Origin: Enoplolaimus lenunculus
Lineage: Eukaryota > Nematoda > Enoplea > Enoplida > Thoracostomopsidae
Assembly: GCA_030248215.1 (NCBI GenBank)
Contig: JASANG010000166.1
Span: 1 to 64,000, forward strand
Direction: 5' to 3'
DNA length: 64,000 bases
This document shows positions 1 through 12,300 of this stretch, piece after piece. A program made the translations under genes and the position numbers. Numbering within the stretch: the stretch's first letter is position 1; every line of letters starts with the position of its first letter. The notes under the pieces are model-generated. The model did no database searches. It was given only the letters and a program-made list of their open reading frames with translations, and had not been told where the DNA came from.

Positions 1-525
1 GGGTCATCCACGTTATACCGTCTACGCTACTGTAAAAAATTGTCCCCACGTACGAGCCCCTAAGTCTGTAATTTTATTGTTTCCAAATTACATGTCCAAA
101 TGTCACTCATGTCCTGTGTAGACCCTGCTGACAACTCGCACTCTCTCTAAACGACCTATGCTTGGTCACGTTGCCATCCATACCCATGCTAAATTGTCAA
201 TACGTTATTTAAAGGACAACTGTTTTGTCCAGAGTCTGTCAGAAGGGACTCAGCATATTTCATAACACAAAGTTTGTCGGAAGGAGCTTTGCTTTGCAAT
301 TACACAGGGTCTGTTCGAAGGAACTCGTATTGTCAGAGACTGTGTCCAGACAGTGTCTACATTGTCCTTAGTCCCTTCGAAGGACCTGCTTTCAAAACCC
401 ACTATCTAGTTACACCTTCTGTGAAGTCCTTATAGCTTAAGGACATTGTCGTTTTGTCTCGCCCTTGAAACCAGGTGTGTGGACAATTTTTTACAGTAGC
501 GTAGACGGTATTACGTGGATGACCC
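1..525. mobile_element. MITE with long terminal inverted repeats
   Basis: The first ~45 bases (starting gggtcatccacg and running through a tctacgctactg motif) are repeated in inverse orientation at about 478-525, ending ggatgaccc. The interior has no coding potential and holds short repeats of a 'gtctgt..gaaggaact' type. Related ends occur near 816 and 26976, so this is a family. Because the element starts at base 1, the left target duplication cannot be read. Confidence 0.7.
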
Positions 526-815
526 ATTATAGGTGCTATACATACACTTGGGAACACGGGCTGTTGTATACCTAAGTAGTTTTTAACACTGTTTATGCGT
601 CTTTGTAAGCTTAGTTTATTTAACTGGACTGGCTATACTTTGTGTACTAATTTTTTAATTACAACAAGATTTCTAGACTAAACCTATTATACAGCATTAG
701 AATTTAGTAGAGACCATATTTTCTACTTTAAAATTTAGCCAACGGCCACACTAGACCAAACACCGTTTTTCACTGTCCGCAAAATTTTTCTGTGCAAAAT
801 TTGTCGGATTAGTAA

Positions 816-1440
816 TGCGTCATCCACATTATCTTGTGCCGCAGTGTGGAAATTTGCAACGCCAGATTCCAACTACGGTTTTTAAAAATCATAGTAGTTG
901 GAAATTGGGAAACTCGAAATTGCCCGTGTGGTAAATTGAGTTATTTTAAAAACCGTATATGGAAATTGATTAAGTATTTAGATTTCAATTTCCCGCTACG
1001 AGTTTTTAAAATAACTCAATTTACCACACGGGCATTTTTGAATTTTCCAATTTCCAACTACTACACGGCAGTGGGAAATTGAATCTCAATTTTAAAAAGA
1101 TTGAAAAATTGAGAAGACAGAATTTGTCAAAACGGAAATTGAAAAGTGCCGATCAGGCCAGTGGAAAATCGACGACCAAAATTGAGTTCCAATATCCCTC
1201 TTCACATAAATAAATATGACGGCAGTGGGAAATTAGATTTTCAGCAAAACCGGAAATGCGTGCGGTAGGTTAGACCTCTGTCGACCTTAATAAAGACAAC
1301 AGTGCAATATGTCTACGTCCTCGTTAGGGACTACCGGACTTATAGAGGTCTCGTAATAGTGTGTTAAAACGACGTCGGTCCTTACTCAGACCCAGACATT
1401 ATTTGCAGTAGCGCGTGCAATATAACGTGGACGTTCTACC
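816..1440. mobile_element. MITE related to the one at base 1, with internal foldback
   Basis: Starts gcgtcatccacatt and ends with the inverse of a similar sequence (gcagtagcgcgtgc...cgtggacg). Inside, 922-951 (gcccgtgtggtaaattgag...) is the inverse complement of 1003-1033, and 891-909 pairs with 1047-1064, so a long hairpin can form. A stretch near 1310-1360 (acgtcctcgttagggact) recurs near 27210, which links this copy to the fragment there. Confidence 0.45.
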
Positions 1441-3689
1441 ATGCGACATATATTTCTCAAAATATAAACTGCAAAACTTGACTGTGCATGAGCATTTCCG
1501 TTGAACATTTGGTAAACATGCAAACAGTTAATCATGTGCGCACTATCCACTTTTAGCTATCGGGATTAAAAACATATACACGATTTCAGTTTATCATTTA
1601 AACTCGAGGGTACGCACAACAATGTCGTATCCCCTTAATCTGCCCATGTTTTAAGGGATAACCCCCTTGTTAATAGACTCCCGTTGCCAGCATCATTATG
1701 CCCCCATTTTGTATTATTTGTACCTGTCGGCAGAGTCCCTTTATTGGTGGACCTTCAACTAGCCTTTCTAAATTCCAATTTCTAAAATTTTCTCATTTTC
1801 CTTTTCTTAATATGGGGGAAGATATCGAAGTTTACAATTTCAAGATTTTATATTCTTTTCGTTGATAGGGAAAATATCGCAAAATGGGTTGAAATTGTTT
1901 GATTTAAATTTAACTAATACGGAATATGTCACTCAGTTAGTTTTGCGAAGTTCTAAACGGTATCGATACAATTTATGTTATGTTCCTTTGAACATTTATA
2001 TATAAGTTCAAATTTTTACGTTTTCATTTAGTGTTCATTGTTTAACAGCGTACGACTGTTGGAATACAACTTTGACATATACTACGACTCGCTGAGTCCT
2101 TAACTGTAAAAGGCAAACTTTTACACTGCAGTTAAAGTTTGAAATAAAATTAAACACGCGATTAACTAATTGCAACACAGTTTCATTTAACAACGATTAT
2201 ATAACTAGCAGCTGTTTCTGTGTACATGTATTAGAATTGAACGAAATTTAAAAATTTGGCAACATTCTTCATCATGGCTAATGCATAAACGGGACCATGT
2301 ATAGAACAGGTCCCTCTCAATTTCCCCGGTAATATCCCAATTTCGTAACATCCTAATTTTCCTGGTAATATCCCAATTTCCGAAAATAGAAATAACCTGG
2401 TTTATATCCTAAGTTCCCAAAATAGCAATGTCACGTGTGATATATCAATATTTCTTGTGAAACCCAAATATCCTGGAGAAATCAGAATCGGCTTGTTTTG
2501 AGTCTTTTGGTTCAGAATACGGCTTAGACTTTAGCCTCAATACAAAATCCCAATTTCCCAAAATCCCAATTTCCTGGGTAATATCACAATTTCCCAAAAT
2601 CCCGAGCAAAAAAGTTTACGCGCAAAATCGAATTTTCCGACAGAATCCTAATTTCGCAAAATCCAAATTTCCCGGGTATTATCCGCGGATTTTGGGAGGG
2701 ATCTCTTCAGTACATGGGACCCATAAACAGATAGTAAAAATAAAGTGAAACGGATAGCGATTAAAACAACAGAAACGAACGCACGCAAATGGATACGGAC
2801 ACCGATTTTATCCGGAAACGAAAACAGATATCCGGTTCTAAACACTGGTTAGGGTACATGTAAACGCCACAATTGATTGTTCGTAGGTAATTTATTTGCC
2901 AACAAAATAAACAATTTAACTAGTTTTAAGCTGTTTAGAGACTAAATTTAGTGTTGTACATGAACTATTACATAAGTTACTAAGGTAACTGTCAAATACA
3001 GTGTTTTATTGGCTTCTGAAGACTGTACTTAAATTTGAGCATGGCTTGTGAAGACTACTCAAAGTTGAACACAGCAAAATAGTGTGCTTGCTATTTTTGC
3101 AATATACTAATACCTATATCATTATCTTTAGTCAGTGCTTTATAGCGAATACGTTGAAGCTATACAGTTTGGAAATTGTTTTAAAAAATACATTAGTCAA
3201 GATCTATCTATATTTCAAATTTCAGATTTTTTGAGCCCTTGGTATCCGGTCGGCTGACAATTTTTGTGATTTTAGCTGACATTCATTTAGAATTTGAATT
3301 GTTTTTATCAAGAGTGGATATTGTTTCAACAATAGTATGCAACTGTGTACATTCTGTGTACAGAACAATGTAACCCGGCACGCGTTGCATTTTTCCATTG
3401 CTCTCCCTCCTCATTTGGGGGGTGGTGTTGAAACCTTGAACGCAAGCAAATACTGTTGCGATACACAGGTGCAAACATTGTATATATTATTCTTGATTTA
3501 AGTTTACCCGAGTTCTTTGTGTAATAAAAATTTGCAAGTTTATAGTTTAAATCCAAAGAAAAGTACACTATAGCACTTAAATTGCGTTTGGCTTTTCGCT
3601 CTTGAGCTTTTTTAGGTCTGATATATCGCGTGCCCTCGCCCAGTCAGAAATTGCTAGGTTTGGTACTGCGGATCACTGTTCCGAAATTC
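1441..3689. other. Gene-free stretch; degenerate short repeats at 2290-2690
   Basis: No open frame with splice sites or family similarity was seen. From about 2290 to 2690 the words 'cccaatttcc', 'ggtaatatcc' and 'caaaatccc' recur irregularly, a decayed simple or satellite-like repeat. The rest is AT-rich unique-looking sequence. Confidence 0.4.
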
Positions 3690-3790
3690 CGTGGAAAGCT
3701 AAGTATTAGACCAGCGAATCGTCAGTAATCCGTACGTCGTGGGTTCGAGTCCGACCGCATTCTGTTGTGAGTGCGAAAATTGTAAAGATG
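3690..3790 (+). repeat. tRNA-like SINE fragment
   Basis: Contains a good RNA polymerase III B box (gggttcgagtccgac) about 45 bases after an A-box-like word (tagaccagcgaatcg). It does not fold into a clean cloverleaf by eye, so it is more likely a tRNA-derived SINE piece than a tRNA gene. Confidence 0.3.
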
Positions 3791-4739
3791 AAAAATTTTA
3801 ATTTTGTGCCGTTTGTCAGTTGACCTTGCTTACACATTTTTAAAAGTTTACAAGAAAAAATGCTTTGCGAACCCTTACGCTTGAACCCATAGTTTTGAAC
3901 ATATCACGTAATCGTTTGACAGACAATTTAAATTTCGACCAGCCTCATGAAAATTGAAATTTTATAACTAGGGTATCTGTTATAGCTGGCAACAATTTTC
4001 AAAAACGTCACATCAATATATTGGCATTGTTTTTGGTTCTGTGTAGCTAAACTACAAACAATTATTGTTATTTTCAAAATAAAACGGTAACTGTTGACAC
4101 GCCTAGTCGAAACGGTTTCATCTTTGCTATTAAGAATCTCTGTTGCAGTGATTTAAATCAGACGGAGACAAACTAAATTAATTCTCATTCACAGGGTCGG
4201 CGTTAAGGTAGACGGCCCCCAAACAACTCCAAGGGAGCCCCGAATAAAACATTTTGCAACTGTATAACTTTATGGTTAGCGAAAAATTTTTTAGACGGCA
4301 AAGGAATTGCTTGTGTTAACATTGTCAATAGAACAAGGTAAAATTGCTATCATATAATTTTTATGTCGCCTGTTAGTTTTTCAGCCAGGGGGCGAACATA
4401 TTCGTAAATGGCATACGGCACCTTACACATCGCTGTGTATTTCCGTGGCGAGTAGAGCAAAGTTACCGACGATTAAATTTTGGTTTGTTTAAAAATTTAA
4501 AATCTAAAACCAAAATCAAATTCTATGCTGAGAATTCGTGCCACAGCGAGCAAAACACAAATAGTTTGCCAGTTGTTGTATTTGTAAACATACTCGCCAC
4601 AAACCATGATTGTACTAAATATCCCGTATCCTTTAATAACGATGCTTCCTATTTCAAGTGCGATAATTTTTCCGCTGTGTGTCTTTCTGCTCGGTATTTG
4701 CGCTGGAAAAGTAGGTTTTTTAATAAACTTTTAATAGTT

Positions 4740-4985
4740 CATGTCAGTCAAGGTAGGAACCAGGACATCAGACCTTTCAACTAAGCAGCTGGAAAAGCGG
4801 GCTAGAGCGGGGATCGAACTCTTAGCCTATGGATCCTTAAGCGAGCACTCTACCACTGCACCACGTAGCCCACCTCTCCAACTGCATTTTTCATCGACTA
4901 TATGTGTCGACCGTACAACACCATGTGCATTGCATTTATTGCAGATGCACCAGCACAAGCATATCTCACATGCTTACATGCCCTT
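4740..4985 (-). mobile_element. tRNA-derived SINE, copy 1
   Basis: Read on the minus strand, the tRNA-like part starts gggctacgtggtgcagtgg (A box) and has gagttcgatcccc (B box), followed by cccgcttttccagctgc and a tail ending in ccttgactgacat. Upstream of the tRNA part lies a segment with tcgac...gtcgac words and a CA/TG-rich 5' region. The same arrangement recurs at 5083-5340 and 40622-40886. This is a SINE and not a tRNA gene, because the acceptor stems do not pair well and the conserved flanks travel with it. Confidence 0.7.
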
Positions 4986-5082
4986 ATTTTCAACAAGGTC
5001 GTCCCTTGACCGTCCATCCTATTTTCGACTGGATACCGTGCTCATAGCGCGGTAATTTGCCATTGCGCTCACGGCGTAGCCC

Positions 5083-5340
5083 CCATGTCAGTCAAGGTAG
5101 GAACCAGGACATCAGACGTTTCAACTAAGCAGCTGGAAAAGCGGGCTTGAGCGGGGATCGAACTCTTAGCCCATGGATCCTTAAGCGAGCACTCTACCAC
5201 TGCGCCACGTAGCCCGCCTGTCCAACTGCATTTTTCGTCGACTATATTTGTCGACCGTATGCTGCCAGCTAGCATACATAGAGTGCACTGCACTATATTG
5301 CATGTGCACATAACGGACAAGCATGTCTCACATGCTTACA
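5083..5340 (-). mobile_element. tRNA-derived SINE, copy 2
   Basis: Nearly identical to the copy at 4740-4985, in the same orientation and ~100 bp away, with slightly better conserved A (tggcgcagtggtagagtgc) and B boxes. The 5' segment here is more complete (catgtgagacatgcttgtcc read on the minus strand). The pair could be a tandem duplication or two insertions. Confidence 0.7.
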
Positions 5341-5519
5341 GTTCAAATTTTGCTTGATTGAATACGTCTTAGAAACTATACATATAGTATGCGAATAACG
5401 TATAAAAGGTGCTAAATAACTAATTTAAAACAAAAATAGTTCAACTGTTTCTGATCATTACAGAAATGCTCATAAACACAGCACAAAGTGTCTAAAACAT
5501 TCATAAAATCCGGATTTTA

Positions 5520-5605
5520 GAATTTCAAAACTATAGATATATACATACATACATATATACATATATTACATATATTGTTTAATATATATGTATGTGCATT
5601 TAAGC
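5520..5605. repeat. AT-rich microsatellite
   Basis: Runs of ta, tacata and tatatg words. A simple repeat with no other signal. Confidence 0.6.
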
Positions 5606-6856
5606 GTGCAGTAAAATTACTCAATGATTAAATCAAATCAAATAAACCAAAATAGCAGCATATTATATATACATTCAATTATTTGTAAACCAGACTAATA
5701 TCGGTTCTGCGATTCGATAATTTCAAAATCGACAAGTTACTTATTTCTGAATTAGTAAAATAGCAAGCATCAAACTCACTCCGAGTTGAGTTGATTTTCA
5801 CTGTGAGAGTAGAGTGAACCCAGATCAGCCTAACTATAAGCCTATTTTACTTAAATCCAGCCTCACGTTCGAGTGAAACTCATTTTGTGGGAGGAAAATA
5901 AACATCTACGCTTTTCGTCTTTATAAAAGCAAAATACGATAAATAATTCTAAAGTCTAAAACAAGGGATGTTAATTGAAATTAAAAACTGTTGTTCAATA
6001 GCAAAGTTAAACATTTTTATGCTAATTTTTTTAAACAACAAACTATTGAACAATTAAAACAAAGGCTGTCGTACACTTCCCCCACAATTAATGTTAAGAC
6101 ATAGGCTTATTCCTATAAACCAAAGCATCAACCTAAGCATTATAGCATGTACACGCGAAATATTTCTGATCTTAAAGAAAAAATTGTTACATTTCAAAAT
6201 ATTACTATAACAAGGTGTACTTGAAAAGTATTTCTGTGAAAGAAATATTTTTTAAAAAAGTTTTGAAATAAAGTCTGAAAAAACGTTTTCTTGTTATTTA
6301 AAAAAATTGTGGCAAATATTGTATAAAAACTGGCTAATGTAAAGAACAGTGACGGAACAGTATTATAAGCATATTCCTATGCCTAATCTAGGCATTTTAA
6401 TTTTCCTATTGTCCGGTTTTCGAACCAAAACCTATACTTCAGATATTTTCTACCAACCAAGGGAAAATCTAGGTATTAAAATTTTCCCCTTTTCCCACCA
6501 AAACCTATGCCCTACGCTTGAAGTTTCCACTTCTCCCGTTTTCCGATACTAACCACACATCTCATAGACTATAAGAGAAACTCTATACGTTTAACTCTTC
6601 CAGTTTTCCAGGTTTCCGAACCTCGCCTGCACCTCTTATTTTTCCTGCCAAACAAGGGAATATCTAGGCGTTTGAATTTGCCACTTTTCCCAGCACACTT
6701 ATGGTTTTTATTTTCCTACCAAAACAGCGGAAAATTTGGCCGTCATACAGGAGTGGCTGCGCAGCACTCCTGTTCATAAGTTTTCCACCGTGGAAAACTG
6801 GAAGCCCCTGTTATATACATTGGCCAAATTAAATTGATTAAAATTTGTATTTTCAG
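5606..6856. other. Gene-free stretch with degenerate repeats
   Basis: From about 6333 a 'ggctaatgtaaagaacag' end resembles the family of MITEs at 52.6 and 55.3 kb. It is followed by a loose tandem array of 'cctatgcctaatctaggc...ttttcc' words to about 6730 and a short hairpin (caggagtg...cactcctg) at 6749-6774. No coding signal until the acceptor at 6856. Confidence 0.35.
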
Positions 6857-7237
6857 AAGAAGAGTTCGAAATCAATGGAAAATATGTCAAAAGTACTCGA
6901 ATCAAACAAAGAACCAGCGGCTGGAACAAAAGACGGAATGAAGAAAAGCGATATGCAAAGTGTTGGACAACTTCCTGTAACACAACAAGACTCTGGTGTC
7001 GGCGGTGCTGCCTCAAGTGGGCCGTCTGGTGCCGGAGTAACTGAAATTGGTAAAGGTCAGCAAAGTCTAAAACTTGGCACAGAAGCGCCACAGTCAGTGG
7101 GACAATCTCAAGTGTTTCGAGATCAACAACCCAAATCTGGCGCAGACAAAACAGCAGTCGGCGGTGGCGTGTCAACTGTGACTGGCGGAAAATTAGCTTC
7201 GTTAAGTTTGATGCCTGAAGGAAGTAAAAAAATTTAA
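6857..7237 (+). CDS. Probable terminal exon, disordered protein of unknown function
   Basis: An open frame of 126 residues follows a good acceptor (tttgtattttcag at 6844-6856) in phase 0 and ends at TAA. The sequence begins KKSSKSMENMSKV and is rich in Gly, Ser, Gln, Lys and Thr, with no hydrophobic segment. It looks like an intrinsically disordered C-terminal tail. Base composition is clearly more GC-rich than its surroundings, which supports coding. I could not find the upstream exons in 1-6856 and do not recognise the protein. The long frame on the opposite strand over the same interval is a shadow. It could also be an isolated coding remnant. Confidence 0.45.
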   Translation, partial: KKSSKSMENMSKVLESNKEPAAGTKDGMKKSDMQSVGQLPVTQQDSGVGGAASSGPSGAGVTEIGKGQQSLKLGTEAPQSVGQSQVFRDQQPKSGADKTAVGGGVSTVTGGKLASLSLMPEGSKKI

Positions 7238-7339
7238 ACCATAAAATTGACTCGATTGCGGCAATTGATTTCAAATTTAACAATCAAATTATTTCTTGTG
7301 GTTGCAACTGTATACCGTGGTTGGCCAAGTGGATTATTG

Positions 7340-7560
7340 TAATCGTGCACTGAAAATTCTAATGAGTTAATTAATAAACTCAGACGGAAAGTTAGTTATT
7401 TTTGAGTTATTAACAGTTCTCTTTAACTCACTCTGAGTTGGGTTGATTCTCACTCGAAGTTGAGTTAATTCCGTGCGAGTTGATTAATTGTATTGGAATG
7501 AGTTGTATCAACTCAAAATTATGAGTTCTGATAGTCCTAACTCAGACTGAATGCAGTGTG
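7340..7560. mobile_element. Foldback-type repeat rich in 'aactcaga'
   Basis: Words such as gttgattaat, actcagac and gagttgattc recur in both orientations. The same arrangement is seen at 50885-51110 and mirrored at 56935-57180, so it is an interspersed family. No coding potential. Confidence 0.45.
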
Positions 7561-8194
7561 TTAAAAATACAAAACAGTTTCGCGTTTTAAAAAGGCGTTC
7601 ATATTGATCCTATAAAGTAGCGTTTAACAAGTGTATGATAGCGTCTGGTATTGCAAAAAGGTAGAAAACCAGTGAAACTCACTTTTGTACAAATTTCGGT
7701 TTGCTATTAACATGGCATGAGAAATTAAAAATTATATAATTTTACAGTATTCTAAGAATTTTTTAGTTTTTCGAGTTTTCATGAGTGAAAACCTTGGATG
7801 AAAGAGCCGAAAATAATTTTTCCCTTGAACGTTTAAAAATGGGTATCGTTCGAACCAAGTGGACGAGGTAATTTAATATCTGCAGTTTTCAACTACTTTT
7901 GACTAACAATATTGCAGGGTTCACGTTATAACAGGAACAACCTGAACATGTTTTGTCCGTATTACAATAGTGGAAAACACTTTGTCTGCACATTTATCCG
8001 CTATCAAATTCAAAACATTTGAATTGCCTGCTATCCTTTTGTAACATTCACTGTTTGTACTGCAATATCATATTATATTCGCAATATTATCCGTCAAGAT
8101 CATGACATGATTGAAAATGTCTGCAAGGTTGTGGTAACCTAGCCTACAATGTCCTGTAGAATATCACGCTGTTAAAATTTCAAGTTTGAATTAT

Positions 8195-8415
8195 TTGTAC
8201 TTAGGAATATACGTTAGGAAAAACTTCAGCCCGAAACAGAAACGTAGAATACAGGGTGCAACCGGAGCCGGAAAACAACGAAACTTGACGGAGCTGTTGT
8301 ACTTAGGAATATATGTTAGGAAATACTTCAGCCTAAAACAGAAACGTAGAAGACAGGGTGCAACCAGAGGTGAAAATACCGGAGCCGAAAAACAACGAAA
8401 CTTGACGGAGCTGGA
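8195..8415 (+). repeat. Tandem duplication of a ~102-bp unit
   Basis: Two head-to-tail copies, 8195-8296 and 8297-8413. Both start ttgtacttaggaatatacgtt (second copy with one change) and end cgaaacttgacggagctg. Copy 2 carries a ~15-base insertion. The frame stays open through both copies (8186-8452), giving a repeated peptide with YVRK and QKRR words, but there is no convincing start, splice site or family match, so I list it as a repeat and not as a gene. Confidence 0.55.
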
Positions 8416-9322
8416 GGTAGAAGCGAAATTAGATAGTAAAAATGATGGTTAATTAGTTAATTTATATCTGCAATATGTTGTTAAGTTGTTCGGTTTCACG
8501 CTAATGTTCTGCAAAATTTCGGAAATTCTTACCTGAAAATTGTGACAAAAGTATAACGAAACCCGCTAAACAGAAATTTTGCAAAATTATGCAAAATTTT
8601 ACTACCGAAATTGCCAGAATTTTCGGCAAAAATTCTACCGGAGCCGAAGCCAGAGGCCGATTTTCTGCCGGAGCTGGAGGCAGACCTCCAGTTGTACCCT
8701 GTAATATATCAACTAATTTTCGCAAGCAACGTATTTTCAACGATATCGCTTTGAGCTTAATTTAAATGCTATGGTATTCTCTGTATTTGCAAACACTTCA
8801 CAGAAATAATAGGCTTTTTCAAGATATACACGTCAATCTATTTGTAAATATATATTAATTGCAAACGTGATACTACGTTATAATGAAGGCTGAATAAGAG
8901 ATGAAACCAATTAGGTAACAAAAATGATGTTACATTTGCTAATTTTAACGGTTATTTAGTGTTGAAAAAATAGTTCTAAACTTACTTTTTTTAAATCTCG
9001 CAAGTAAATCTTTCAAAATCTCGTCCAAAGTTAAAAAAGAAACGCTAATAAGTGCTATCAATTGTCTAGTAAGAAATATATTTCACATTGGAACTTGCCG
9101 AAACCTCCTGCGGTTGTAGGCTGTCCAACCTTTCGGCGAAGTAGCACGAAACAGAAAATGATTGCATTACCCGCTTCCACCTATGTTTTCTTTGGGAAAG
9201 CGAGATGACCCTCAGAGTATCATCGGGTCCTTCTGGTGTTCAACTTATATACTGCAAGCCAAATGGTTAGCAAATTTACGAGCGATAATTTGTCTGATTT
9301 TTTTCACTACAAATTTTGTTAA

Positions 9323-9328
9323 TTTAAT
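9323..9328 (-). promoter_or_regulatory. Candidate poly(A) signal of the MUT gene
   Basis: ATTAAA on the minus strand, about 50 bases past the MUT stop codon. This is the first variant poly(A) hexamer I see after the gene; no canonical AATAAA is closer. Confidence 0.35.
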
Positions 9329-9376
9329 AGTCTATAAAGTCGATAAAGACGGCGTTTCATTTGTTTTGTCGCAGAT

Positions 9377-12300
9377 TCATGTCGCAGTCATTCTTTTTTG
9401 ACCATCGCTCGCGCCGCGCAACCGATTTATTGCGTTTACAACTTTTAGCGCTGCCTCAGGAATACGAGTTCCTACAAATATACACCAAATAATACAGCTT
9501 CGGCAATCAATAATAGTCACGCACCACCAAGACCACCTGATACTCGATTCAATCAAACTCTCAGGATTGCGCTATACTCGCCGCGCATTTGTTCATTAAA
9601 AATTGTCACACGGCATTACATAGATTTTGGTTATGTTTTTGTTAACAAAGCACATATAGCGGCGCGCGGCTTCGTCCGGCACAGTAAAGTATAGCGCAAT
9701 CCTTAACCTAACAAAAAACCTATAAAAAAGACTTTGACAATAACAACGATTTAGGGTGGAGCTAGGCTTTTCGTGACGTCCGGCGCCGTCCGTCATCCGT
9801 ACGGTGTCGTCCGTCAACGTGTGATATCGCACGCAAAAATGATAAAATGGTTGCTTATTGCATTTTCATCTACACATAGAAAATTTGCATTGCATCTTTC
9901 AACCAGAAACAAGCTGCTTATAACTGATGAACAATATCTACGTCTATTATGAATCAATACGAGGTAGGTCAACCTACAATGTACCTCAAATTATCGAACT
10001 TACCAGGACCAAAAATTTCACTAGCACCCGCTTTGTACAAGGAATCATAATCGTCCGGAGGAATAACACCACCACAAACGACAAGAATATCACTGAAGGT
10101 AGACATAAACAATGTTTGACTACTAGCTTGGCTGGTCTTGAGAATATGTGTTTGATTTAATATCGTCAAAAATAAGACACTAATTTTGCGTCGAATCTTT
10201 TACATGGATGTCCGCAGAAATATACTTGGGGGCACTGAATAATTTTGGGGGGCCCTACAATTGTAATTCAAGCTTGTTTACTTTCAGACAAAGTCTAGTT
10301 GGGGGAACCTGCCAAATTTGGGGGCACGCCCCGCAATGCTCCATCCCTCCGTGGGGATGCCCCTGAGCTTTCTGCAATGTCACGAATTGAAAAAAGCCCA
10401 TTATTTCGCTAGGTAGTATGATTTGAAACATAATCACAAAATCAATTAGTCGGTTGCTAGTATGACAAATGCCATAACAAAATGTTTTAACGACATGTTG
10501 CCAGGCAAAACTTGCCCAAAAAATGTCGAGTGTTTCAAACGTTAAATTAAAAAAGAACACGTCAAATTAATAATTCACAAAAATTTCAGCTGCACGGTAA
10601 CATGTGCGTAATAATTTCTAATACTCTCACGAAACGTAAGTTAAAATTCATGTCGATTTCTGTGGCAATACATTTTTCTAATGCGTTTAAACCCTGGGCC
10701 CATATTTTCAAATGCATACAGCACCTATCACCAAGTTATTAATAGGTTTTCAAACTAAGAACTGCTGCAATTGCAGATATCAAAATTTGTACAGAAGTAG
10801 AGTAAATAAAAAATGCAATAAATGTGCTGAATTTCAAATCTCCCCATTGCCTGGTTCGAAACTTACAAGACATATCACCAAGCTGACAAATACGTGCTAC
10901 ACATATTTGAGAATACGGGCGAAGATTAAAGCAGAAATAACTAAACTTACGATCGGTTTAATTTATTCAATTCTTTGACAAGTTCAGGAACCAAAGTCAA
11001 GTGTCCCGCAGCCTGACTTGAAACACCAATGCAATGAACGTCACCATCGACAGCTTGTCTTGCCACTTCGGCTGGGGTCTAAAACAGTACTTTAATGAAA
11101 AGTTTCTATTTAAAATAAAGTATCAAATTTGCTACGCAAAATACAACAATCGGTCAACGTACAGAACAGGGCTGTTATAGTAATATAAGCATAATATTCC
11201 TAAGTGTAAAAATGAGCTGATACCTAAGTCTAACTGAAAAACGAGTGTAAAGTTTAAGCTTACTCTAATGTAGTCCCGCATAAAAACGGTCCGCTCCTGA
11301 TCACTTTGCATAAGCTCAACAATCAAACGCTAATAGTTTACAAATCAAACTGCGATTTTCGATACAAGCATTCAATTAACAATTAACCGATTGAAACTAA
11401 GCTGTTCATTTTGTTCTAAACGAACACAAAACCAACTCGCGTAACAGCTTGTCATGGTTGCAACAAGAACTAAGTTTTGCCAGAACAGGAACTGATTTAG
11501 TGCAGGATCCGCAACAGGAAGATGAATTTATTTGAAATAATTTTCATCACCGAATTAATATTGATATTTTTACGAAACTAGCCAACAAATGTCTTAAGCG
11601 AATTTTCAGCTTTTTCATCACAAAACATTGCGAAAACACATTAGATTTTAAGCTAGTAGTTTATTAACAAAATTGAACTAATTGCAAAAACACTACTTTT
11701 CAAAATAACAACTTTTTTAAAACAAAGTTTATAATATTCAGATGATTATGAGTGATTTATCACAAAACGGTAAAACTCCGGTTCCTGTATCTTTGAATGC
11801 AGGAACTGTATCAGTAACAGGAACTGAATTTTTGCAGGAATTCCGACAGGACTGCGAGTTGATAATTCAATTTTTTGATAATAAAACGAGGCGCTACTGT
11901 AAATTTTATTTAACAATCGACTATGTTGCTTCTAGCTTGTGTTATGGAATTATCGATGTTGATATAAAATACTGGCTATTCAAACCAATTTTTCATAATA
12001 TTAAAGAGCTGTAATTTATTATTCACCTGAAATAACGGGCCAATATCAACGTCGAAGCCCATATCTGCGAAGCCTGTCGAGATTACTTTCGCTCCGCGAT
12101 CATGGCCGTCTTGCCCCATTTTCGCTACAAGAATCCGCGGTTGACGACCCTCTGCCGATACAAACTCCTACCAAAAATTATTACTGTCATTGACTTTATA
12201 CATAATATCTTTTAGTCACTTTTAACTAAACTACAACACATCTGAACACCCGAAACGGCAAATCACAATATGCATTGTTGCTCTGACACTAAGACTAGTG

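Noticed and set aside
4790-4875. tRNA gene on the minus strand
   Set aside because: A and B boxes are present, but the stems pair poorly and the same flanks occur with other copies, so it is a SINE.
11742-12014. 90-codon plus-strand frame within the MUT gene
   Set aside because: It sits in a MUT intron, partly against exon 16, with AT-rich codons and no splice signals.
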